From: Acidobacteriota bacterium
GTDB lineage: Bacteria > Acidobacteriota > Vicinamibacteria > Vicinamibacterales > UBA2999
Direction: 5' to 3'
DNA: 64,000 bases
NCBI GenBank assembly: GCA_030697165.1
Contig: JAUYQQ010000013.1
Coordinates: 172,988-236,987, forward strand
Part shown: piece after piece, positions 1-7,589 of the stretch
How the letters are laid out: each line of letters opens with the position of its first letter
How positions within the stretch are numbered: the stretch's first letter is position 1
Notes under the pieces: model-generated
The model's database searches: none
Told to the model about the DNA's origin: nothing
The model's input: only the letters and a program-made list of their open reading frames with translations
Position numbers and translations under genes: made by a program

Positions 1-129
1 GTCGTCGACAGTGCGCGCGGGCCGCTGCTGATGGAACTGGAGCTGATCGAACCGGTGCTGTACTTCAGGGTCGTCCCGGGCGCGGCCGAGCGCATGGCGC
101 GAGCCATCGTTGACCGCCTGACCCTATAA
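1..129 (+). CDS. C-terminal end of an ATP-grasp family protein (partial)
   Basis: Only the last 42 codons are present; the gene begins upstream of the window. The visible peptide contains GPLLMELELIEPVLYF, the acidic Mg-ATP-binding strand and 'E-P-x-L' ending seen at the C-terminus of glutathione-synthetase/RimK-like ATP-grasp ligases. This is followed by a short helix and a TAA stop. Known of the family: these enzymes form C-N bonds through acyl-phosphate intermediates. The substrate cannot be deduced from this fragment. The next gene starts only 7 nt downstream on the same strand, so the two may be cotranscribed. Confidence 0.6.
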   Translation, partial: VVDSARGPLLMELELIEPVLYFRVVPGAAERMARAIVDRLTL

Positions 130-136
130 TTCCCGG

Positions 137-805
137 GTGTTCATCGGTCATTACGCGCTCGCGTTCGGCGCCAAACGCTACGCCCCCACGGTGTCGCTCG
201 GCACGCTGTTTCTCGCCTGCCAGTTTGCCGACCTGCTCTGGCCCACGCTGGTCGTCCTCGGCATCGAGCGGGTGGAGGTTGACCCGGGCAACACGGCGGT
301 GACACCGCTCAACTTCATCAGCTATCCCTACTCGCACAGCATGGTGATGCTGCTGATGTGGTCGGCGCTGTTCGCCCTTGCCTATCGCATGATCAAGGGC
401 TGGCAAGCCCACGCCATGGCGGTGATCGCCACGCTGGTGTTCAGTCACTTCGTGCTGGACTTCGTCACCCATCGTCCCGACCTGCCGCTCACCCTCACGG
501 GCCCGCAGCGGGTCGGCCTGGGACTCTGGAACTTTCCGATCGCGGCACTGGCCATCGAGGTCACGCTGTTCGCAGTGGGCACCGCGATTTACGTGGTGAC
601 GACTCGCGCACGCGATCGCGTCGGGTCACTCGGCCTGTGGTCCCTGATCGCGTTTCTGTCGGCCATCTACTTTGCCGCCGTGTTCGGCCCGCCTCCCCCG
701 AACGCCGCGGCGGTCGCGATGGCCGGCCACTTGTCGTGGCTGTTTGTGTTGTGGGCCTACTGGGTCGATCGCCATCGCCAGAGCCCCCGCTCTTCGGCAC
801 CCTAG
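137..805 (+). CDS. YdjM/DUF457-like integral membrane protein
   Basis: 222-residue polytopic inner-membrane protein with a GTG start. It has about six hydrophobic segments. Conserved polar residues typical of the YdjM/DUF457 group ('metal-dependent hydrolase' membrane proteins) are visible: GHYALAF at the N-terminus, the YSHSM segment near residue 66, and SHFVLDFVTH around 103-112 with an H-x3-D-x3-H pattern. The biochemical role of the family is not established and I assign none. It follows the ATP-grasp gene by 7 nt. Its last codons and its TAG stop come from the first unit of a 9-bp GCACCCTAG repeat, so the natural C-terminus may originally have differed. Confidence 0.6.
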   Translation: MFIGHYALAFGAKRYAPTVSLGTLFLACQFADLLWPTLVVLGIERVEVDPGNTAVTPLNFISYPYSHSMVMLLMWSALFALAYRMIKGWQAHAMAVIATLVFSHFVLDFVTHRPDLPLTLTGPQRVGLGLWNFPIAALAIEVTLFAVGTAIYVVTTRARDRVGSLGLWSLIAFLSAIYFAAVFGPPPPNAAAVAMAGHLSWLFVLWAYWVDRHRQSPRSSAP

Positions 806-814
806 GCACCTTAG
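797..814. repeat. Two units of the 9-bp GCACCYTAG repeat
   Basis: Units GCACCCTAG (797-805) and GCACCTTAG (806-814) lie in the 11-nt gap between convergent genes and run into the last codons of the upstream one. The first unit reads Ala-Pro-stop in the frame of the upstream gene. A nine-unit array of the same sequence lies at 63334-63414. Confidence 0.8.
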
Positions 815-816
815 TC

Positions 817-2154
817 CTACGGCTTCGCGCGTTCGAGCACGAGGCCGACCGCGGTGCCGCGCCTGAATCCTTTCCAGTAAGTGTGCGCCGGTAGCGGCTT
901 GCCGTCGCGGTCCAGCGCGAAGACCCCGTCCTTGCCGTTCGGCACGACATCAAAGTACGCCTGCTTGTCGTTTTCGCCCTTCAGATAGAGCCCGAAGTAG
1001 GCCGTCGCGAAGTGATGAAGGATGTTGTTCATTCGCGCGGTGTCCCAGACGGGATCGGCATAGTGGGTAAAGCCGGGCGTGCCTGTCCCCGACGCGCGAT
1101 AGGTCTCCGCCGGCGCCGGCATTGGCGCCGCAGCGTTGTGGCCGGCGTTGATGAACGTCAGCAGGTATCGGTCGGCGTTGACCGCGCCCTGGAAGATGGC
1201 GCGCGGCCCTCGCTCGTATCCCGAAGTCTCATCGGCGCTTCCGGCAACGATCAGCACCGGCGTGCGAATCCCCTTCAAGCCTTCGGCGTCCCAGTAGCCG
1301 GCCTGCATGCCCCAAGGGCCAATCGCGATGGCAGCCTTGATGCGTGCATCGCGCGCCTTCTGGTAGGCCGGATTCGACGCCGCACGTTCCGCCAGGAGCT
1401 TATTGGGCGGCGCCTGCGCGCCGGCGACGCTGGCATCGCTGTAGCCGCCGCCGATCACGTTGACGACGCCGTAGCCACCCATCGAGTAGCCGACGATGCC
1501 GGCGCGGCTGGCGTCGACGAGCCCGGCAAGGAAACTGCCCGAGCCTGCCTGGCTCTGACGATCGACCTCGTTCAGCACGAAGAGCTGGTCGAACGACCGG
1601 TTGTAGAGCGTGCTGCCGAACGGCTTCTGGTCGTCGTAGGTGCTGTCCTTGTGATCGATCGACACCGCCACGAACCCCTTGCTGGCCAGGTTCTCGCCGA
1701 TGTGGCTCATGAGGTAGCGATTGCCAGGGTAGCCGTGCGAGATGATTACCAGAGGGTAGCCGCCTCCGCTTGGCTTCGGCGCGCCAGGGGCACCGGGCGC
1801 AGCCAGCGGCGCGGCGTCGCGTACAGCCGTGCCGAGGATCGTGGCCGTGATCGCCGGGTCGCGCGTGATCACGCGATACTCCCCACCCGCTTGCTGGCCG
1901 GCCGCGAGGGCCGCCGGATACCAGACTTCAAGGGTCAGGCTGCGGTCGTAGCGTGCGACCGGACCACCGTCCTTGGTATTGAGGATGTCGGGACGGTTCT
2001 GGTCGGTCACCTGGATAGTCCGCACGCCGATGTTGAGCGGGCCGCGGGCCGACAGCTCGGGCGCGCTCGGCGTCACGACATCAATACGGTTCTGCTGCGC
2101 AAAGACGCCGGCCGACGCCAGCACCAGGACCAAACCCACCGTTACTCGACGCAT
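817..2154 (-). CDS. Exported alpha/beta hydrolase (dienelactone hydrolase / PAF-acetylhydrolase-like)
   Basis: 445 residues. The ATG at 2154 was chosen because it gives a clear signal peptide (MRRVTVGLVLVLASAGVFAQ); the frame stays open further upstream, but that part overlaps the divergent gene and looks non-coding. The mature part is an alpha/beta hydrolase: an oxyanion-side HG in ISHGYPGNR, a nucleophile elbow GYSMGGYG (G-x-S-x-G), a later Asp region (IVAGSADETSGYE) and a C-terminal His (FINAGHNAAAP). Predicted extracytoplasmic esterase or lipase; the substrate is unknown. It is divergent from the beta-lactamase-like gene, with 58 nt between the start codons. Confidence 0.75.
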   Translation of the reverse strand: MRRVTVGLVLVLASAGVFAQQNRIDVVTPSAPELSARGPLNIGVRTIQVTDQNRPDILNTKDGGPVARYDRSLTLEVWYPAALAAGQQAGGEYRVITRDPAITATILGTAVRDAAPLAAPGAPGAPKPSGGGYPLVIISHGYPGNRYLMSHIGENLASKGFVAVSIDHKDSTYDDQKPFGSTLYNRSFDQLFVLNEVDRQSQAGSGSFLAGLVDASRAGIVGYSMGGYGVVNVIGGGYSDASVAGAQAPPNKLLAERAASNPAYQKARDARIKAAIAIGPWGMQAGYWDAEGLKGIRTPVLIVAGSADETSGYERGPRAIFQGAVNADRYLLTFINAGHNAAAPMPAPAETYRASGTGTPGFTHYADPVWDTARMNNILHHFATAYFGLYLKGENDKQAYFDVVPNGKDGVFALDRDGKPLPAHTYWKGFRRGTAVGLVLERAKP

Positions 2155-2212
2155 ACGCCATCTCCCAGTCTTGTCACGACGCCACGGATTATATGGCGTA
2201 GGATCTCGCTCC

Positions 2213-3619
2213 ATGGGAAATCGCTGTTTCGTTGCCGCCACCGCCGCCCTGGCCCTGTCCCTCATGCCCCATCTCATGGCGGCGGGCGGCCAGACCACCT
2301 CCTCGCCAGAAGCTGCCGTGGACAAGGTGTTTGCCAGATGGACCAGCGCGACGCCCGGTTGCACGGTCGGCGTCGCCGTCGGCGGCAAGACGGTGCTCGC
2401 CAAGGCCTACGGCATGGCCGACCTCGAGCACGATGTGCCCAACACGGTGGACACCGTCTTCGAGGCTGGCTCGGTGGCCAAGCAGTTCACCGCGATGGCG
2501 GTGCTGCTGCTCGCAAAGGACGGAACGATCTCGCTCGACGACCCGGCACGGAAGTACGTTCCTGAACTGCCCGACTACGGCGCACCGCTCACGATCCGTC
2601 ACCTGCTGAACCACACGAGCGGCCTGCGCGATTGGGGCAGCATGGCCGGCATTGCCGGCGCACCACGCACCACCCGCGCATACACCCACGCCCACGTCCT
2701 CGACATCGTCAGTCGCCAGACCGCGCTGAACTTCCCCACCGGCACCGAGTGGTCGTACACCAACACCGGCTTCAACCTGGCGGCCGTGATCGTGTCGCGG
2801 GTCAGCGGCATGTCGTTCGCGGAGTTCTCGCGAACACGCATCTTCACGCCGCTCGGCATGACCCGCACGTCGTGGCGCGACGATCACACGCGGGTCGTCA
2901 GGGGCCGCGCCAGTGCCTACGCCAGCGCGAGCGACGGCTACCACCTCGATATGCCGTTCGAGAACGTCCACGGCAACGGCGGACTGCTGACCACGGTTGG
3001 CGATTTGCTGACGTGGAACGAGAACTTCGTGACGCCGGTGATCGGGGACCGCGCGCTGCTGACGACGCAGTCAACGGCCGGACAGTTCAACGACGGCCGG
3101 CCGCTCGACTACGCCCTGGGCCTGTTCGTCGGCCAGTATCGCGGCGCACGGAATATCTTTCACAGCGGCTCGACGGCAGGCTACCGCGCACACTTGAATC
3201 GATTCCCGGACAGCCACACGTCGGTGGCCGTGCTCTGCAACGTCGCGACGGGCGATGCCACGCGATCCGCCAACCTGGTGTCGGACCTGTTCCTCACCGG
3301 GCTGAAGCCGGTGACACCCACCACGCCGACGTCACCGGCGCCGGCCATGACGCCAGCACCGACGGCCGCACAGCTCGCGGAGTTCAGCGGCAGCTACTGG
3401 AGCGATGACGCAGAAGTCGCCTTGACCGCCGTGGTCGAAAACGGGGGGCTCGTCATGAAACGCCGGCCCGACGCGGTGATCGCGCTCACGGCCATCGATC
3501 GCGACACGTTCCGCGGATCGCTCGGGATGATCGCCTTCCGCCGCGACGCGGCCGGCAAGGTCAACGGGCTGAGCATCAAGCAGGACCGTGTGTGGGACCT
3601 GCGCTTCCAGCGACGATAA
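2213..3619 (+). CDS. Exported serine beta-lactamase-family hydrolase (class C / DD-peptidase fold)
   Basis: 468 residues from the ATG at 2213, which gives a signal peptide (hydrophobic 6-22, then AAGGQ). The three active-site motifs of the penicillin-binding fold are present: S-x-x-K as SVAK at residues 87-90, Y-x-N as YTN at 182-184, and HSG (in FHSGSTAGYR) in place of KTG. An HSG third motif is typical of esterase-like or peptidase-like family members rather than true AmpC enzymes. A Pro/Thr-rich linker near residue 370 leads to a small C-terminal beta domain common in secreted serine hydrolases of this class. Likely a periplasmic or secreted hydrolase; beta-lactam resistance should not be assumed. 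Confidence 0.8.
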   Translation: MGNRCFVAATAALALSLMPHLMAAGGQTTSSPEAAVDKVFARWTSATPGCTVGVAVGGKTVLAKAYGMADLEHDVPNTVDTVFEAGSVAKQFTAMAVLLLAKDGTISLDDPARKYVPELPDYGAPLTIRHLLNHTSGLRDWGSMAGIAGAPRTTRAYTHAHVLDIVSRQTALNFPTGTEWSYTNTGFNLAAVIVSRVSGMSFAEFSRTRIFTPLGMTRTSWRDDHTRVVRGRASAYASASDGYHLDMPFENVHGNGGLLTTVGDLLTWNENFVTPVIGDRALLTTQSTAGQFNDGRPLDYALGLFVGQYRGARNIFHSGSTAGYRAHLNRFPDSHTSVAVLCNVATGDATRSANLVSDLFLTGLKPVTPTTPTSPAPAMTPAPTAAQLAEFSGSYWSDDAEVALTAVVENGGLVMKRRPDAVIALTAIDRDTFRGSLGMIAFRRDAAGKVNGLSIKQDRVWDLRFQRR

Positions 3620-3620
3620 T

Positions 3621-3863
3621 CACAGCCACCGATTACACACAGATTCGTCACAGATTGCACGCGCCAGGCCGTGGACTGCCGTTCGCTGGCGGCGCTTCGC
3701 GCCGCTGGTCCGGTGTGAGCCCGCGAGAAATGAGTCCGCTGGCACCTGGAAGACTCATTTCTCGCGGGCTCACGCCGGACCAAGCGCCGGGCGGAGCCCG
3801 GCGCCAGCGGACCCGCATCGGTGTCTAATCTGTGTCCAATCTGTGGCTGCATTTCTGTGGCAG
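3621..3863. repeat. Composite nested inverted-repeat element
   Basis: The gap between the beta-lactamase-like gene and the OmpA gene is one large imperfect inverted repeat. Outer arms are 'CACAGATT'-type tracts at 3621-3658 and 3820-3863 (ACACAGATT against AATCTGTGT). The core arms at 3711-3736 and 3752-3777 are 26 nt each with one mismatch around a 15-nt loop. GCC-rich flanks also pair partly. No ORF or RNA gene is apparent. It could act as a transcription barrier, or be a REP/BIME-like mobile palindrome. Confidence 0.75.
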
Positions 3864-3872
3864 CATCGAAGC

Positions 3873-4775
3873 ATGACTCGCCGCCAGACGTTGGGCGCAT
3901 TGGCCGTGGTGGTTGCTGTCGCCGGAATCGCCAGTGGCCAGGCGTTGGTCTTTCCATCGCCGCGAGCAACCGCCGAGATCGTCGCTGACAACCAGGACTT
4001 TCCGTTTATCCCGGCGCTCCCAGGGGCGCAGCTGATCTCGACCACGCGCATCCGCGGCCCCCTCGAACTGCGGCCGGCGATGGCTCGTGATGAGGCCGTG
4101 CTGGCGGGCAAGTCGTACTTACAGAAGACCTACGACCGCCCCGGCAGCCTGACGCCGATTGTCTTCATCGCCGTGTTGAGAGACTCCCTATTTGCGGCCG
4201 GCTGGAAGCTGATCGACGTGACGAAGCTCGAGGAGATTCCGATTCCTGGGCACCGTAGCCTTGGCGAAGGTGGCCAGCCCGGGACCGTGAACGTCGCCGC
4301 GCACTACTCGGCCAACGACCGGATCATCTACGCGCGCATGACGCTGGAGCCGGGCGGCCCCTACCAGGTCAACGTGGCGGATGTCGGTGGAGAGGACTGG
4401 GCCGCGACGTTGGCGAAAGAGTGCCACCTGCGGCCGTACTCCATCCAGTTTGATCTCGATCGGCCCACCTTCAGGCCCGAAGCGGCGCCGTCGCTCGAGA
4501 AGCTGGCAAACGTGCTGAAGGCGCGAGCGGCGCCGGCGGTGGAAGTCCAGGGTCACATGGACAACGTCGGCCCGGCAGGTGACGCGGCGCGCCAGGCGCT
4601 GTCGGAGGCGCGCGCGAGAGCGGTCGTGGCCTGGCTGGTCGCCAACGGCGTCCCGGCGGCGAAGCTGACGGCGAAGGGGTACGGAAAAACGCGACCCGTC
4701 GCGGCCAACGACAGCGACCTGGGCCGCGCGATGAATCGCCGGATCGAGATCGTCAGGACAGGTTGTTCGCGCTAG
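3873..4775 (+). CDS. OmpA-family outer-membrane/peptidoglycan-associated protein
   Basis: 300 residues from the ATG at 3873, with a signal peptide (hydrophobic to about residue 22, IASGQA). The first 190 residues form a domain of unknown function. The C-terminal about 110 residues match the OmpA/MotB peptidoglycan-binding domain: a FDLDRPTFRPEA strand, VEVQGHMDN (the usual G-H-T-D with Met for Thr), LSEARARAVVAWLVANGV, and KGYGKTRPVAAND...NRRIEI. It probably tethers the envelope to murein. Residues near 129-135 (RSLGEGG) are encoded by a dispersed palindrome at 4253-4273. The last 23 nt overlap the convergent ABC-F gene. Confidence 0.85.
   Translation: MTRRQTLGALAVVVAVAGIASGQALVFPSPRATAEIVADNQDFPFIPALPGAQLISTTRIRGPLELRPAMARDEAVLAGKSYLQKTYDRPGSLTPIVFIAVLRDSLFAAGWKLIDVTKLEEIPIPGHRSLGEGGQPGTVNVAAHYSANDRIIYARMTLEPGGPYQVNVADVGGEDWAATLAKECHLRPYSIQFDLDRPTFRPEAAPSLEKLANVLKARAAPAVEVQGHMDNVGPAGDAARQALSEARARAVVAWLVANGVPAAKLTAKGYGKTRPVAANDSDLGRAMNRRIEIVRTGCSR
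4253..4273. repeat. In-frame palindromic element encoding RSLGEGG (copy 1)
   Basis: A 21-bp imperfect palindrome inside the OmpA gene. Near-identical copies occur at about 29399-29419 (inside padR, read on the other strand) and 61022-61042 (end of the ABA4-like gene, same peptide). A split version lies in the intergenic hairpin at 34120-34148. Confidence 0.65.
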
Positions 4776-6357
4776 CGTAGTCCTCGTAGGTGCCCTTGAA
4801 GTCGGTGATCTTGCCGTGATCGAAGTGCCACACGCGCGTGCCGACTTCTTCCATCAGGTCCTGGTCGTGCGTCACGAGCAGCACCGTGCCCTCGAACTTC
4901 TGCAGCGCCACGTTGAGGGCGTTGATGGCTTCGAGGTCGAGGTGGTTCGTGGGTTCATCGAGGATCAGCACGTTCGGCTTCTGCAGCATGATGCGGCAGA
5001 ACAGCAGCCGCGCGGTTTCGCCGCCCGACAGCGCCTCGGTCGGCTTCAGCCCTTCTTCGCCGGTGAACAGCATCTGCCCCAGCAGGCCGTGGATGTCCTG
5101 GCGCGACGCGTCGGGGTCGAACTGGTGCAGCCACGCCGCCGCGGTCAGGCCCTTCTGGATCTCGCCGGTGTGATCCTGCGCGAAGTAGCCGATCGACACC
5201 TCGTGGCCCCACTTGGTCGTGCCGGCATCGAGGTCACTCTTCGACCCGATGTTGCCGGGCGCGTCCGACAGCAGCGCCTTGAGCATGGTGGTCTTGCCGG
5301 TGCCGTTGCGGCCGACCAGCACGATCTTCTCGCCGCGGTTGATGATGCCGCTGAAGTCGTCAATCACCTGGAGCGAACCATGCGCCTTGGCGATGCCCTC
5401 GAACTCCAGCGCCGTGCGGCCTGACGGGCGCAAGCTGGTGAACTTGATGTACGGGCGTTGAATGTTCGAGCGCGCCAGCTCGGTGGTCTGCAGGCGCTCG
5501 ACTTCCTTGCGCCGCGACTGCACCTGGCTGGAGCGGGTGCCGGCCGAGAAGCGCTGGATGAAGTCCTGCAGCTGCGCGATCTTCTTGTCGCGCTGTTCGT
5601 TCTGCGATTCCAGCCGCGAGCGAATCTGCGTCTTCGCCATCACCATGTCGTCGTAGCCACCGGTGTAGGTGATGATCGTCTGGTAGTCGATGTCGGCGGT
5701 GTGCGTGCAGACCGCGTTCAGGAAGTGGCGGTCGTGCGAGATCACGATCAGCGTGCCGTCGTAGCGGATCAGGAAGTCGCGCAGCCAGTGGATCGAGTCG
5801 AGGTCGAGGTGGTTGGTCGGTTCGTCCAGCAACAGCGCCTGCGGGTGGCCGAACAGCGCCTGCGCCAGCAGCACGCGCACCTTCTGGCCGCCCTGCAGCT
5901 CGCTCATCTTGCGTTCGTGCACCTCGTCTGGAATGTCGAGGCCCTGCAGCAGGATGGCGGCGTTGCTCTCGGCCTCGTAGCCGTCTTCTTCGCCGACAAT
6001 GCCCTCGAGCTCGCCCAGGCGCATGCCGTCGGCCTCGGTCATCTCGGCCTTGGCGTAGAGCAGTTCACGTTCTTCGAGCGCGCTCCACAGCCGGGCGTTG
6101 CCCATGATCACGGTATCGATCACGCGCAGCTTGTCAAAGGCGAACTGGTCCTGCTTCAGCACGCCGAGCTTCTTGGGCCGAACCACGTCGCCCTTCTGCG
6201 GCTGGTTCTCACCCGTCAGCAGCTTCATGAAGGTCGACTTGCCCGAGCCGTTGGGGCCCGAGAGACCATAGCGGCGCCCCGCCAGAAAAGTGGTGGTGAC
6301 CTCGTCGAAGAGGACCTTCGAGCCGAAGCGCATGGAGACGTTATTAACGGAAATCAC
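4753..6357 (-). CDS. ABC-F family ATPase (YbiT-like)
   Basis: 534 residues, GTG start. Two ABC ATPase domains are joined by a charged helical linker (about residues 240-310) and there is no membrane domain. Walker A motifs are GPNGSGKST (34-42) and GRNGTGKTT (second domain). The signatures are LQGGQKVRV, a degenerate first-domain form, and LSGGETARL. Walker B-Glu motifs are LLLDEPTNHLD and LILDEPTNHLD. Length and both signatures resemble E. coli YbiT. Known of the family: ABC-F proteins bind the ribosomal E site and relieve stalling. It lies 9 nt downstream of the pcm-like gene and is probably cotranscribed with it. Confidence 0.9.
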   Translation of the reverse strand: MISVNNVSMRFGSKVLFDEVTTTFLAGRRYGLSGPNGSGKSTFMKLLTGENQPQKGDVVRPKKLGVLKQDQFAFDKLRVIDTVIMGNARLWSALEERELLYAKAEMTEADGMRLGELEGIVGEEDGYEAESNAAILLQGLDIPDEVHERKMSELQGGQKVRVLLAQALFGHPQALLLDEPTNHLDLDSIHWLRDFLIRYDGTLIVISHDRHFLNAVCTHTADIDYQTIITYTGGYDDMVMAKTQIRSRLESQNEQRDKKIAQLQDFIQRFSAGTRSSQVQSRRKEVERLQTTELARSNIQRPYIKFTSLRPSGRTALEFEGIAKAHGSLQVIDDFSGIINRGEKIVLVGRNGTGKTTMLKALLSDAPGNIGSKSDLDAGTTKWGHEVSIGYFAQDHTGEIQKGLTAAAWLHQFDPDASRQDIHGLLGQMLFTGEEGLKPTEALSGGETARLLFCRIMLQKPNVLILDEPTNHLDLEAINALNVALQKFEGTVLLVTHDQDLMEEVGTRVWHFDHGKITDFKGTYEDYASANNLS

Positions 6358-6366
6358 AACCTACGA

Positions 6367-7092
6367 TTATAACCCCTCGCCTTTGGGTTTGCCGGTCATC
6401 GGCACGAACCGCACCGGAAGTGTCCTCAGCAGTTGCGTGCCGGTCTCGGTGCGCCGCAGGATGCGCAGTTCCTGGTTCGCGGTCCCGACCGGAATCGCCA
6501 TCAAGCCTCCGACTTTGAGCTGTTGCACGAGCGCCGGCGGCACCTCGTCTGGCGCGGCCGTCACCATGATCCGGTCATACGGCGCGTGCTCGGGCCAGCC
6601 GAGGTAGCCGTTGCCGGTGCGCACGTGAATGTTGCGGTAGCCCAGATCCGCGAAGATCTTGCGCGACCCTTCTGCCAGCGGCGAGAGGATCTCGATCGTG
6701 TAGACCTCCTTCGCGAGCAGGCTGAGCACGGCGGCCTGATAGCCGGACCCGGTGCCGATCTCGAGCACGCGATGACTGGGCTCCGGTTCAAGCGCCTGCG
6801 TCATGAACGCGACGATGTAGGGCTGGGAGATGGTCTGGCCGAGACCGATGGGCAGAGGGGAATCCTCGTAGGCCTCGACGCGCTGGGGTTCCGGCACGAA
6901 CAGGTGGCGCGGCACCTTGCGCACGGCGTCGAGTACCTGCGCGCTGCGAATGTCGCGCGCCCGCAACTGGTCCTCGACCATGCGCTCGCGCTGGGCGTCC
7001 CAGTCGCGCGCGCCTTGCTGGCCCGCGGTTCCCGTCACCCCGCAGGCCACCGCCACGGCAGAAATCAGGGCGCCGAATGGATGCCTAAACAT
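6367..7092 (-). CDS. pcm: Exported protein-L-isoaspartate O-methyltransferase
   Basis: 241 residues. PCMT hallmarks are clear: VPRHLFVPEPQRVEAYEDSPLPIGLGQTISQPYIVAFM (the substrate/AdoMet entry region), the motif I VLEIGTGSGYQAAVL, and a second block YDRIMVTAAPDEVPPAL. It would methylate isoaspartyl residues so that they can be repaired to Asp. The N-terminus MFRHPFGALISAVAVACGVTGTAGQQ looks like a signal peptide, possibly with a lipobox (AVAC). That would place it outside the cytoplasm, where AdoMet supply is unclear. First gene of a likely pcm/ABC-F pair. Confidence 0.85.
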   Translation of the reverse strand: MFRHPFGALISAVAVACGVTGTAGQQGARDWDAQRERMVEDQLRARDIRSAQVLDAVRKVPRHLFVPEPQRVEAYEDSPLPIGLGQTISQPYIVAFMTQALEPEPSHRVLEIGTGSGYQAAVLSLLAKEVYTIEILSPLAEGSRKIFADLGYRNIHVRTGNGYLGWPEHAPYDRIMVTAAPDEVPPALVQQLKVGGLMAIPVGTANQELRILRRTETGTQLLRTLPVRFVPMTGKPKGEGL

Positions 7093-7280
7093 GTTCCCAG
7101 CTTACGCCTGTCGGCCGGCGCGTGGGGATGCCCCCCGGGGGGTGACTTTCCCGGCGTTTGGGGGTACTTTTGATTCGACAGCAACCGTGTCGCTCCACGA
7201 ATCGCGGGCGCGGTGTTTCATTCACTGTCCGTTGGCCAAGCTCTTCTGGAGCCGGCCGATTCACACAAGGGGAAGTTGCC

Positions 7281-7580
7281 ATGGCACCCTCAACTACCGA
7301 AGCGCGTGAACTCGCGGCCAAGGCCGTTCGTGAGGCCGAACACCTGGCGCACGAAGCGGCCCGGCTCAAGGCGGTCGCCGCCGAGGCCGTCGAAGACGGC
7401 GTGCGTGCCACCAAACGCGCGATCACCCACGGTCTTCACGACCTGGACGATGCGCGCGACGCGGCCGCCTATCGCATCAAGCAGGCGCCGCTCATGACGG
7501 TCGGGCTGGCCTTCGGGGTGGGCATCCTGCTCGGCCTGATCGTTGGACAGGCGACGCGCCAAGCAGCGCCAGAGCGGTAA
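7281..7580 (+). CDS. Small DUF883/ElaB-like membrane-anchored protein
   Basis: 99 residues from the ATG at 7281, preceded by a purine-rich RBS (AAGGGGAAG). The first about 70 residues are an alanine-rich charged amphipathic helix (EARELAAKAVREAEHLA...). One C-terminal transmembrane helix follows (LMTVGLAFGVGILLGLIVGQ) with G-x3-G spacing. This architecture matches DUF883/YqjD/ElaB tail-anchored proteins, some of which associate with ribosomes in stationary phase. Function here is inferred only from the architecture. It is convergent with the next gene, with 9 nt between the stop codons. Confidence 0.65.
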   Translation: MAPSTTEARELAAKAVREAEHLAHEAARLKAVAAEAVEDGVRATKRAITHGLHDLDDARDAAAYRIKQAPLMTVGLAFGVGILLGLIVGQATRQAAPER

Positions 7581-7589
7581 GACGCCGAG

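Noticed and set aside
1012..2565. Plus-strand open frame of about 517 codons opposite the alpha/beta hydrolase
   Set aside because: Overlaps two well-supported genes and shows only antisense-type composition without domains.
2213..3619. Antibiotic-resistance beta-lactamase
   Set aside because: The third motif is HSG, typical of esterase- or peptidase-like relatives; no evidence for beta-lactam hydrolysis.
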